Made by a program: the position numbers and the translations under genes | Part shown: positions 17,790-24,983 of the stretch, piece by piece | Layout: the number at the start of each line of letters is the position of its first letter | Position numbering within the stretch: the first letter of the stretch is position 1 | From: Bacillota bacterium | GTDB lineage: Bacteria; Bacillota; Clostridia; Oscillospirales; Acutalibacteraceae | Direction of reading: 5' to 3' | NCBI GenBank assembly: GCA_023418995.1 | Contig: JAEZYP010000044.1 | Location: 454,240-518,239, forward strand | Length of the DNA: 64,000 nt | Notes under the pieces: generated by a model | Databases searched by the model: none | What the model was told of the DNA's origin: nothing | Seen by the model: only the letters and a program-made list of their open reading frames with translations

Positions 17790-18782
17790 TTACTCTGATG
17801 CGGATTTATTCATGGTAGTATCGCGAACCTTCAACGCGACCGGCAATATGTTTTCCCTGTTTTCAATCGGTTTATTCGCAACCTGATCGATAATCAGCTT
17901 CGCCGCCAGTCTTCCAATCTGCTCGGTGGGCTGTACGACTGTCGTCAGTGCGGGAGTCATCAGTTCGCTGAGCTCCAGTCCGTCGTAACCGACAATCATG
18001 ATTTCCTCGGGAACACGTTTTCCCTGCTCACACAGTACCTTATACAGGGACAGCGCCACCATGTCGGTAGAGGCAAGGATTCCGTCAACCTCCGGGAAAC
18101 GCCGGAGTATTTCTCGCGAGCTTTCAATTCCATTCTGAAAAGTATATTGACTGTTTACAAACAACGGCTGAATTCCATGCTCGTTGCATACATCCACATA
18201 GCCCAAAAAGCGCTGTTGACTGCTGACATATTGCTGCGGTCCGCGCATCATTACGATATGCCTGCATCCGCATTCAATCAGATACTCGGCAGAAATTCGA
18301 CCACCTTCGTAATTATCTGATTGGACAGACGCGGTATAGCTTGTCCCCGCGTTTTTATCCAGCACAACAATGGGGATATGGCAGCTCCGGATTTCTTCCT
18401 CCAGATGCTCGTTGTTTGCCGTGATAATAATCCCATCGGCATTCATTGCGGACAACATATTAATGTAGGCCGTTTCTTTTTTGGGATTTTCATCAGAGTT
18501 GCATAAAATCATTTTAAAGCCGTTCCGAAACGCTTCGTCTTCAATGGCACGACCTATTTCGTTCAGAAAGATATTCAGGATGCTGGGTACAATATACCCG
18601 ATAACCCTGGAGGATTTCTTGTAGAGAGAACGCGCGATTTCATTGGGTTTGAAACCGGTTTCACTGATTGCTGCAAGAACACGCCTCCGTTTTTCCTCAT
18701 TGACTTTAGCGGTGCCGTTGATAACCCGTGACACAGTCGCTGACGAAACTCCTGCCAACTTTGCCACATCACCGATATGCAC
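17790..18782 (-). CDS. LacI-family transcriptional regulator of the nucleoside locus
   Basis: The protein has the classic LacI helix-turn-helix at its start (HIGDVAKLAGVSSATVSRVI) and a ligand-binding domain of periplasmic-binding type with GRISAEYLIECG and LASTDMVALSLYKVL. The longest reading frame begins inside the promoter, so the true start must be further down. GTG at 18782, TTG at 18785 and GTG at 18794 are all possible; none has a strong ribosome-binding site. As first gene of the operon it probably represses itself and the nucleoside genes, with a nucleoside or sugar phosphate as inducer. The inducer is inferred. Confidence 0.88.
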   Translation of the reverse strand: MHIGDVAKLAGVSSATVSRVINGTAKVNEEKRRRVLAAISETGFKPNEIARSLYKKSSRVIGYIVPSILNIFLNEIGRAIEDEAFRNGFKMILCNSDENPKKETAYINMLSAMNADGIIITANNEHLEEEIRSCHIPIVVLDKNAGTSYTASVQSDNYEGGRISAEYLIECGCRHIVMMRGPQQYVSSQQRFLGYVDVCNEHGIQPLFVNSQYTFQNGIESSREILRRFPEVDGILASTDMVALSLYKVLCEQGKRVPEEIMIVGYDGLELSELMTPALTTVVQPTEQIGRLAAKLIIDQVANKPIENRENILPVALKVRDTTMNKSASE

Positions 18783-18831
18783 CAAAACAATCACCAGAAC
18801 TTTCTTGCTCAAAAGAACATTAAAACTATCT

Positions 18832-18847
18832 TTGAAAGCGGTTTCAA
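18832..18847. promoter_or_regulatory. LacI-type operator / cre-like site
   Basis: TTGAAAGCGGTTTCAA is a near-perfect palindrome and matches the catabolite-responsive consensus WTGNAANCGNWNNCW at every defined position. It lies directly downstream of the -10 box, in the first 20 or so bases of the transcript, where bound repressor would block initiation or elongation. It could be read by the local LacI-type regulator, by CcpA, or by both. Confidence 0.8.
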
Positions 18848-18858
18848 TTACAGCTTTT

Positions 18859-18887
18859 ATTATATTCTCTAAAAATAAATCTGTCAA
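18859..18887 (-). promoter_or_regulatory. Consensus sigma-A promoter of the nucleoside operon
   Basis: On the minus strand TTGACA (18887-18882) and TATAAT (18864-18859) are both perfect and 17 bases apart. Such a strong promoter fits an operon held by a repressor. Confidence 0.92.
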
Positions 18888-19094
18888 TCCCTATTTAATA
18901 GATAATCTAACCAATTTATTTGAAAGTTTACATCTTACTTCGTCTTATTCTCTTTCTTATCTTTTTTCAAATCAACTCTGTTCAGATCACCACCCACTAT
19001 CGGGAATGGATTTTAGGAGAAAAGTATCGTTCAGGCGTGAGTTCTATTATATTACAATCAGCAATTTTGTACAAGTCATATTTCTTTCTATTTT

Positions 19095-19121
19095 TTAGCA
19101 CTCTGCTGATTGGAGTGCTAA
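19095..19121. promoter_or_regulatory. CIRCE element (HrcA operator)
   Basis: TTAGCACTC, a 9-base spacer and GAGTGCTAA form the full CIRCE inverted repeat without mismatch. It precedes hsp20 by about 125 bases. A possible promoter (TTGTAC, 16 bases, TATTTT) ends just in front of it. HrcA is not encoded in the window. The rest of the 18783-19245 gap holds only the divergent lacI promoter and AT-rich DNA. Confidence 0.93.
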
Positions 19122-19245
19122 AAATTAATATTTTATTCTTATAACTTACAAATATTTTTCATAAATTCATCTTATCATAACAATGTGAAGAGAAAGTCCT
19201 TAAAGACATCTCTAAATACTATAATTAAAAAATGGAGGTTTTATT

Positions 19246-19668
19246 ATGTTTGATCTAATCCCATTTGAAAACAGGGCCAACAGCATTTTTGATTATTTCA
19301 ACAAGATGAACCAGGACATATTCGGCGAGCTGGACAAGGGCTTAACTCCCTTCCGCACAGATATTCTGGACAAAGGGGATAAATTCCTACTGAAGGCTGA
19401 TATGCCGGGCTTCGAGAAGCAGGATATCCATGTTGATATTAGCGGAGAACGGCTGACGATTACCGCGGAGCACACAGAGGAAACAAACGAAAACAACAGC
19501 GAGTATATCCGCAAGGAAAGAAGATACGGTTCTCTAAGCAGAAGCTTTGATATCTCCAACATTGAGTCCGGAAATATCTCCGCAAGATATGAAAACGGCG
19601 TATTGGAGCTGGATCTGCCCAAGAAGGTGGAGGTTCAGCCGCCAACCCGTAAAATCGAAATCAGATAA
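19246..19668 (+). CDS. Small heat-shock protein, Hsp20 / alpha-crystallin family
   Basis: The 140-residue protein is an ATP-independent holdase that keeps unfolded proteins soluble. An N-terminal arm of about 40 residues is followed by an alpha-crystallin domain: KADMPGFEKQDIHVDISGERLTI, RRYGSLSRSF and the end of the domain with YENGVLELDLPKK. The C-terminal tail RKIEIR includes the IxI motif used for oligomer contacts. GGAGG is seven bases before the ATG. It stands alone, controlled by the CIRCE element, and closed by a very strong terminator. Confidence 0.95.
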   Translation: MFDLIPFENRANSIFDYFNKMNQDIFGELDKGLTPFRTDILDKGDKFLLKADMPGFEKQDIHVDISGERLTITAEHTEETNENNSEYIRKERRYGSLSRSFDISNIESGNISARYENGVLELDLPKKVEVQPPTRKIEIR

Positions 19669-19686
19669 TCCACTGATCCATTCCTT

Positions 19687-19734
19687 ATCCAAAATGAGCC
19701 GCATACGCTTTCGCGTATGCGGCTCATTTTGGAT
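19687..19734. terminator. Perfect 22-bp hairpin terminator between convergent hsp20 and corA
   Basis: A 22-bp inverted repeat without mismatch is closed by the 4-base loop TTTC (19709-19712). A/T tracts within and beside the stem let it act on both strands; it ends five bases from the corA stop. Confidence 0.85.
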
Positions 19735-19738
19735 GTCA

Positions 19739-20644
19739 TTATAATATCTTTCTTTTCTTAAAATAAAATATACTGCCAACTACAAAAAGCACCGATACCG
19801 CGATCGCAATGTAATATCCGTAAGGCCACTCCAGCTCCGGCATATTCTTAAAATTCATTCCGTACCAACCAACCAGAAGCGTCAAGGGTAAGAAAATGGC
19901 TGTTACTACGGTAAAAAGCTTCATAATGGAGTTCAGATTAATATCCACCTGGGACTGGTACGCCTCGCGAACCTGCGTGATATAATCGCGAAGATTCAAC
20001 ACATTGCGGTTAAGGCGGTCAACGCGCGCGGTAAACATCTTAAAGCTGCGCAGGGCGCCGGATGACAGGAGCCGGTTTTCATTTTCCTCAATTCCCTCTG
20101 CAACATCCAGAAGCTGTTCATAATATTTTTTGTAAAACATCAATTTTTTACGCATGGAAACGATATCCCGGACATAATCCTCCGTGACCCCTTTGATCAC
20201 ACGTTCCTCAATCGCTGAGATTTCTTCCTCCAACGCGGCAAGCTCCTGGGAATCGTTGTTTGTAAGGCTGTTAAAGAAGGCGTATAAAATTCTCGGAAGG
20301 TTCAAATTTGTTGTTTTTGCTCTCGTAAACATCGCAAGGACATTGTTGACCGCTCCGCTCGGCTGGCTGCAAACAAACACAATTTCCTGCGGAGTAACGT
20401 AAAGACCGATTCGGTGTGTGGAATACGAGTCATTGTCATTGATTACATTCAGCAATATAAAATCATAGCCGTCATACGCCTCCAGCTTTGCGGGGCCGGA
20501 ACGGCTGCATTCATCTATTGTGTGTGGGGCGAATTTCAAGCTTTGCTTTCGAAGCTCCTCCGGCGTACAGACCAAAACCAAATCACCGGCAAGCTCATTT
20601 TCATTTTCTACTAGCATTTCATCTGCAATTTGATAGCGCTTCAT
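19739..20644 (-). CDS. corA: CorA-family divalent cation (Mg2+) channel
   Basis: The protein has a large cytoplasmic alpha/beta funnel followed by long helices and two C-terminal membrane helices, with the diagnostic YGMNF at the end of the first, so it forms a pentameric Mg2+ (or Co2+/Ni2+) channel. The C-terminus is basic (YFKKRKIL). Two starts are near AGGAG: ATG at 20653 (only 2 bases away) and ATG at 20644 (11 bases); the second is preferred with low certainty. It is transcribed alone. Confidence 0.9.
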   Translation of the reverse strand: MKRYQIADEMLVENENELAGDLVLVCTPEELRKQSLKFAPHTIDECSRSGPAKLEAYDGYDFILLNVINDNDSYSTHRIGLYVTPQEIVFVCSQPSGAVNNVLAMFTRAKTTNLNLPRILYAFFNSLTNNDSQELAALEEEISAIEERVIKGVTEDYVRDIVSMRKKLMFYKKYYEQLLDVAEGIEENENRLLSSGALRSFKMFTARVDRLNRNVLNLRDYITQVREAYQSQVDINLNSIMKLFTVVTAIFLPLTLLVGWYGMNFKNMPELEWPYGYYIAIAVSVLFVVGSIFYFKKRKIL

Positions 20645-20826
20645 TTTTTTCATAGCTCCTAAACATTGGAATATTGCATATATTGTAGCAAAGTACCTTC
20701 CAAAATTCAATGATATCCGCACAAATAAACAATCTTATTCTATATTTTGACAATCATACTCAATTTCAGCTTACTTCGATCCGGCGAGACAATCGTGACC
20801 CCCTGCACAGCCGGGAGCTTGCGACA

Positions 20827-20860
20827 AAAAAGGACAGACCCGCAACGGGCCCGCCCTTTT
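20827..20860 (-). terminator. Terminator of metNIQ
   Basis: On the minus strand AAAAGGGCGGGCCCG pairs, with G-U wobbles, with CGGGTCTGTCCTTTT around TTG, followed by Ts. It lies 15 bases after metQ. Confidence 0.75.
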
Positions 20861-20874
20861 CTTCAATCTTTACC

Positions 20875-21723
20875 TTATTTAACCGGCACAACAGCGCCGC
20901 TGAAGGTGTTTTTGATATAGGTCTTGATTTCCTCGCTCTTGAGCACCTCAATTAACGCCTTAATATCTTCCCGGTTTTCATCGCCCTTGCGGACAGCAAC
21001 AATATTCGCGTAAGTTGCAGCCGCAAGAGAATCGGCGGCTTCTACCGCAAGCGCGTCGCTTACCTTCAGGTTACCCTGTAGCGCATAGTTGCCGTTGATG
21101 ACCGCCAAGTCAACATCCTGCAAGGAACGTGCAAGCTGAGCAGCTTCAATCTCCATAAATTTGAGATTCTTTTTATTTTCCGCGATATCCTTTTGCGTTG
21201 CCGTGACGCCGACACCGTCCTTCAGCTTGATAATCCCCTGTGCCTGAAGAAGGAGCAAAGCTCTTGCTTCGTTGGATACGTCGTTCGGAACTGCAATGGT
21301 TGCGCCATCCTTCAAGTCGGCAAGAGCTTTTGTTTTGCCCGCGTAAATTCCGAATGGCTCATAGTGAATAGAACCGGCAGAGACAATATCGGTGCCCTTT
21401 TCCTTATTGAACTGATCAAGGTACGGCTGATGCTGAAAATAGTTGGCGTCAATCTCCTTGCCCTCGAGCGCGGTATTCGGCAGAACATAATCGTTAAACT
21501 CTTTTATTTCAAGCTCGTATCCCTTTGTTTGAAGAAGCTTTGCAGCTTCCTTTAAAATTTGCGCGTGAGGCGTCGGGGAAGCTCCGATTACCAGTTTTTT
21601 CGACGCGGTGCCGGCGGACTGTGCCGCACCGGACGCCGGGGAGGCTGTTCCTGTGGAGGCGCAGCCGGCAAACAAGGTCGCCGATATCGCTGCCGCCAAT
21701 ATAATTGATACTGCTTTTTTCAT
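20875..21723 (-). CDS. metQ: Methionine-binding lipoprotein (NlpA/MetQ family)
   Basis: The 282-residue protein has a lipoprotein signal peptide (lipobox LFAGC, Cys21) and a low-complexity tether, then the NlpA fold with ASPTPHAQILKEAAKLL, DANYFQHQPYL and VPNDVSNEARALLLLQ, which are characteristic of MetQ. It captures methionine at the outer face of the membrane for MetNI. GGAGGG lies 8 bases before the ATG. Methionine specificity follows from family membership and the metNI neighbours. Confidence 0.92.
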   Translation of the reverse strand: MKKAVSIILAAAISATLFAGCASTGTASPASGAAQSAGTASKKLVIGASPTPHAQILKEAAKLLQTKGYELEIKEFNDYVLPNTALEGKEIDANYFQHQPYLDQFNKEKGTDIVSAGSIHYEPFGIYAGKTKALADLKDGATIAVPNDVSNEARALLLLQAQGIIKLKDGVGVTATQKDIAENKKNLKFMEIEAAQLARSLQDVDLAVINGNYALQGNLKVSDALAVEAADSLAAATYANIVAVRKGDENREDIKALIEVLKSEEIKTYIKNTFSGAVVPVK

Positions 21724-21763
21724 AAATAAGCCCTCCGTATAATTGATAATATAACTGTTTTTA

Positions 21764-22423
21764 TTATTTTCGTTTGTCGCTTAATCCCGCGGCCTTCATA
21801 CCAATGCCTTGAAGCACCTGAACAATTAGCACCAGCAGCACGACCGTGATCAATATCATTTCGTTCTGATAGCGGTAATAGCCATAGTTGATGGCTATCG
21901 TACCCAAACCTCCGCCGCCCACAAAGCCTGCCATAGCGGAATAGCCCAAAATGGTTGTGGTAGCGATTGCGCTGCCGACAATTAGAGACGGCTTCGCTTC
22001 TGGAAGCATCACCTTCCAGATAATCTGCATAGAGGAAGCTCCCATAGACTGGGCGGCTTCAATTACCCCGACGTCGACTTCCTTAATGGAGGATTCAACA
22101 ATTCTGGCAATAAAAGGCGCGGCGGACAGGGTAAGCGGAACAATGGTTGCAGTTGACCCCAGAGTCGTGCCGACTACCGCCCTGGTAAAGGGAAGCACAG
22201 ATACCAGCAGAATTAAAAAAGGAATGGAACGCGTAAGGTTCACAACAATATCCAGCGTTTTGAACAGCCATTCGCAGGGGCGGATCCCGTCCCTTGCGGC
22301 TGTAACAAGCAGGATACCGAGTGGTAGACCGATGATATAGGCTAACAGTGTGGACACGAGTGTCATATACAGGGATTCACCAATACCCTGTAACAACATG
22401 TTTCGCATTGCCTCATCCCACAT
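21764..22423 (-). CDS. metI: Methionine ABC transporter permease
   Basis: The 219-residue membrane protein has five hydrophobic segments and the EAA loop EAAQSMGASSMQIIWKVMLPEA that contacts the ATPase. Its start overlaps metN by 11 bases and is preceded by GGAGG. It is followed 40 bases later by metQ. Confidence 0.94.
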   Translation of the reverse strand: MWDEAMRNMLLQGIGESLYMTLVSTLLAYIIGLPLGILLVTAARDGIRPCEWLFKTLDIVVNLTRSIPFLILLVSVLPFTRAVVGTTLGSTATIVPLTLSAAPFIARIVESSIKEVDVGVIEAAQSMGASSMQIIWKVMLPEAKPSLIVGSAIATTTILGYSAMAGFVGGGGLGTIAINYGYYRYQNEMILITVVLLVLIVQVLQGIGMKAAGLSDKRK

Positions 22424-23426
22424 AACCGTTCACCTCCTCAGCGGATAAGCCTCTCGCACGCACATAGGCAAACATTTTCTGTGCAAGGGCTTCCTCCTCA
22501 GGCAGCTGTACCACCATTTGGCCAAATGCCTTTCCATCTATATTCTTTGTATCCGCATACATAATGTTGACTGGCGCTTTACATTCCAGAACCATATTGG
22601 CAATAACCGGTTCAAAGGAAGAATTTCCGTCGAAAACAATACGCATGCATCGTTTGCTGACAAAATTTTCGGTTCGCTTTCCGTCCGGATAAACGAGCTT
22701 CTGTGCGATGGCGGTCTGCGGCTTGTAAAAAATATCTTCCACCGAGCCCACTTCAGCGATTTTACTTTCGTCAATAATGGCAACCCGGTTGCAAACCTCC
22801 TCAATTACACTCATTTCATGGGTGATAATCACAATCGTGATGCCAAGGCGCTTATTGATATCTTTCAGCAAAGACAGGATAGAAGCGGTCGTATTCGGGT
22901 CAAGCGCGCTGGTGGCCTCATCACAAAGCAGCACCTTGGGGTTGGTAGCAAGCGCGCGGGCAATTGCTACGCGCTGCTTTTGCCCGCCGGACAGCTGGGA
23001 CGGATAGGACTTCCTCCTCTCAGAAAGCCCGACCAGCTCCAGCAACTCCTTCGCCCGTTTTTTCGCCTGTGCCTTATCAATTCCGACCAGTTCCATCGGA
23101 AAGCAGACGTTGCCCTCGGCGGTACGCTGCATTAAAAGATTAAACTGCTGAAAAATCATCCCCATAGAGTGTCTGGCCTGGCGCAGTTCATAATCGGTCA
23201 GCTTGCACAGGTCATGACCGTCAAACAGAACCGTGCCTCGAGTCGGCTTTTCAAGCATGTTGATACATCGCACCAACGTGCTTTTACCTGCACCGCTCAT
23301 CCCGATAATCCCAAAAATATCTCCTTCCTCAATAGAAAGATTGATATCGTTCAAAGCAGCAACCTGCGAATTCTTCGACTGAAATGTTTTGCTGAGCGAT
23401 TGAATTTCGATAATCGTTTTTCCCAA
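22413..23426 (-). CDS. metN: Methionine ABC transporter ATPase
   Basis: The 337-residue protein holds an ATPase domain (Walker A GMSGAGKST, signature LSGGQKQR, Walker B VLLCDEATSALD) and a C-terminal NIL/ACT-like domain (about residues 255-335) that in MetN binds methionine and inhibits transport. TTG at 23426 is the start, with GGAGG seven bases upstream; the longer frame has no such site. No S-box or T-box leader is visible upstream, which is unusual for this operon in Firmicutes; instead a palindrome covers the -10 box. Confidence 0.94.
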   Translation of the reverse strand: MGKTIIEIQSLSKTFQSKNSQVAALNDINLSIEEGDIFGIIGMSGAGKSTLVRCINMLEKPTRGTVLFDGHDLCKLTDYELRQARHSMGMIFQQFNLLMQRTAEGNVCFPMELVGIDKAQAKKRAKELLELVGLSERRKSYPSQLSGGQKQRVAIARALATNPKVLLCDEATSALDPNTTASILSLLKDINKRLGITIVIITHEMSVIEEVCNRVAIIDESKIAEVGSVEDIFYKPQTAIAQKLVYPDGKRTENFVSKRCMRIVFDGNSSFEPVIANMVLECKAPVNIMYADTKNIDGKAFGQMVVQLPEEEALAQKMFAYVRARGLSAEEVNGYVG

Positions 23427-23463
23427 ACCGGCACCTCCACTTCTATGCAAAATGACACCCAAC

Positions 23464-23505
23464 TAAACTTATATGAATTATATGGGTTTAGCGTTCATTT
23501 GTCAA
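23464..23505 (-). promoter_or_regulatory. Consensus promoter of metNIQ overlapped by a 27-bp palindrome
   Basis: On the minus strand TTGACA (23505-23500) and TATAAT (23482-23477) are 17 bases apart. The stretch 23464-23490 reads TAAAC-2-ATAT-5-ATAT-2-GTTTA, an inverted repeat centred on the -10 box. This placement suits a repressor that blocks RNA polymerase. The regulator is unknown. Confidence 0.75.
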
Positions 23506-23538
23506 TGCATATCCAAAAATAATAATAATATTGTAGAT

Positions 23539-24198
23539 TTATACGACTTGGCGAGCGATTAATGCCTTTATTTTCACACCTTTTTCCAAAAACATCTTTT
23601 CATGCTCGGTCATCACGTTGTCCGGATAATTTTCAGAATGAAGATCATGGGTAAGTCTGATAATCTCAAATCCGCTCTGCTTCAAGTAGTCCACCGTATC
23701 GGCAAAGAGCGGGTCGTCGTCTGTCTTAAACCAGATTTCCCCGTTTAGGGCAAGAATTTTTTTATAAGCCTCAAGTTGTCTGGGATAGGTAAGGCGGCGT
23801 TTTTTGTGCTTTGGCTTGGGCCACGGATTACAGAAATTAATATAAATCCGTTCAACCGTATCCGAAGAACCCATTATAGATAAAAGACGCTCGATATCAT
23901 ACGCCATCAGAACCACATTATCCGGTTCTCTGCCTTGTTCTTCAAACGACTGCTCAATATACCGTTTTGCGGGCGCAAGCACCGCGTCCTTCATGTCGAT
24001 CCCCATATAGTTAATCTGCGGATTTCTGGGAGCAAGTCCCGCTAAAAACAGTCCTTTACCGCAGCCCAGCTCCAAATGAATCGGCTGACGCCGGGAAAAA
24101 AAGCAGTGCCATTTTTCGAGGTACTGCTCAGGCTTCCGAACAAAAAACTGGCATGCGTTCAGTTCCGGCGCTGCCCAGGGCTTATTGCGCATTCTCAT
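23539..24198 (-). CDS. trmB: tRNA (guanine-N7)-methyltransferase
   Basis: The 219-residue enzyme methylates G46 in the variable loop of tRNAs using S-adenosylmethionine. It has the SAM motif LELGCGKG (about residue 44), MGIDMKD, and the TrmB signature INFCNPWPKPKHKKRRL. The start has AAGGA 8 bases upstream. It ends close to the metNIQ promoter and is followed upstream by the YbaK gene in the same direction. Confidence 0.95.
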   Translation of the reverse strand: MRMRNKPWAAPELNACQFFVRKPEQYLEKWHCFFSRRQPIHLELGCGKGLFLAGLAPRNPQINYMGIDMKDAVLAPAKRYIEQSFEEQGREPDNVVLMAYDIERLLSIMGSSDTVERIYINFCNPWPKPKHKKRRLTYPRQLEAYKKILALNGEIWFKTDDDPLFADTVDYLKQSGFEIIRLTHDLHSENYPDNVMTEHEKMFLEKGVKIKALIARQVV

Positions 24199-24221
24199 GT
24201 AAACAATCCTTATCTCATCAA

Positions 24222-24701
24222 TTAAATTTGCTCCTGCCAGTTTTTACAGACATCTACCCAGCCGATACTGCGCGATACGGTAAAAAGCTCATCACAGGAC
24301 AGCTTCACACAGGAGCTTGCGCTTCCTCCTGCCGGATAGACCGTTGAAAAGCGTTTCAGTGACTCGTCGCAGTAGACTTTTGCCACCGGCGGATTGTCAA
24401 ACGGACAAACTCCGCCGATTTGGTAGCCGGTGAGCGGTTCCACCGATTCCGGCGAGAGCATCTTTGCCTTAAATCCGAATTCCGCCTTAAACTTCGCGTT
24501 ATCGATCTTCGCGTCACCCGCCGCAACGACAATGATACAGCCGCCGTCGTCCTCCAGAGAAATGGATTTCGCGATGCGCGCCGGTTCTACATCCAACGCC
24601 TGTGCCGCAAGCTCAACCGTTGCGCTGGATACCGAAAACTCCTGCAAACGATCCTCCAAACGGTACTCTTTTAAGTATTCCCTGACTCTTTCTATCCCCA
24701 T
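24222..24701 (-). CDS. YbaK/EbsC-type aminoacyl-tRNA deacylase
   Basis: The 159-residue single-domain protein belongs to the YbaK/ProX family that removes wrongly attached amino acids from tRNA in trans. It shows the active-site lysine region IAKSI, the conserved GDAKIDNAKFK segment and the loop GGVCPFDNP. GGAGG precedes the ATG. Which mischarged tRNA it edits cannot be told from sequence. Confidence 0.88.
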   Translation of the reverse strand: MGIERVREYLKEYRLEDRLQEFSVSSATVELAAQALDVEPARIAKSISLEDDGGCIIVVAAGDAKIDNAKFKAEFGFKAKMLSPESVEPLTGYQIGGVCPFDNPPVAKVYCDESLKRFSTVYPAGGSASSCVKLSCDELFTVSRSIGWVDVCKNWQEQI

Positions 24702-24939
24702 TGCTATTCCTCCGATTTTACTGATAATCTTAAGTATATCATAAAGAAAACCGGTGAAAAGACTTTCTTAATTTTTTGTAAATAAACACAAAACTCAGAT
24801 TATATCCGGACTGATTTATGTACTAATTTTGTGAATCCTCTCAATTTCTTTAAATATTGCTCATCTCTTTCCGTTTTTTCAGCTTATACACCGGTATAAA
24901 GCATGCGCGTATTTCATAAAATTACAAATGCAAAAATAC

Positions 24940-24968
24940 CTCTTTCAGGTGGCAGAGCCTGCAAAGAG
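24940..24968 (+). other. Stem-loop in the leader of the second GGDEF gene
   Basis: CTCTTTCAGG pairs with CCTG-C-AAAGAG (one bulge) around TGGCAGAG, ending 15 bases before the likely ATG. It does not match GEMM-I or another riboswitch known to me. The rest of the 24702-24983 gap shows nothing further. Confidence 0.4.
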
Positions 24969-24983
24969 AGTGAAAGAAGTGAC

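Noticed and set aside
18783..18887. N-terminal extension of the LacI regulator to 18887
   Set aside because: It would start inside the -35 box of a consensus promoter and read through the operator.
22200..23540. S-box or T-box in the metNIQ leader
   Set aside because: The leader is too short and has none of the conserved sequences.
24940..24968. A c-di-GMP riboswitch before the second GGDEF gene
   Set aside because: Neither the GCAAAGCC nor the GNRA stem of GEMM-I is present; only a simple hairpin is seen.
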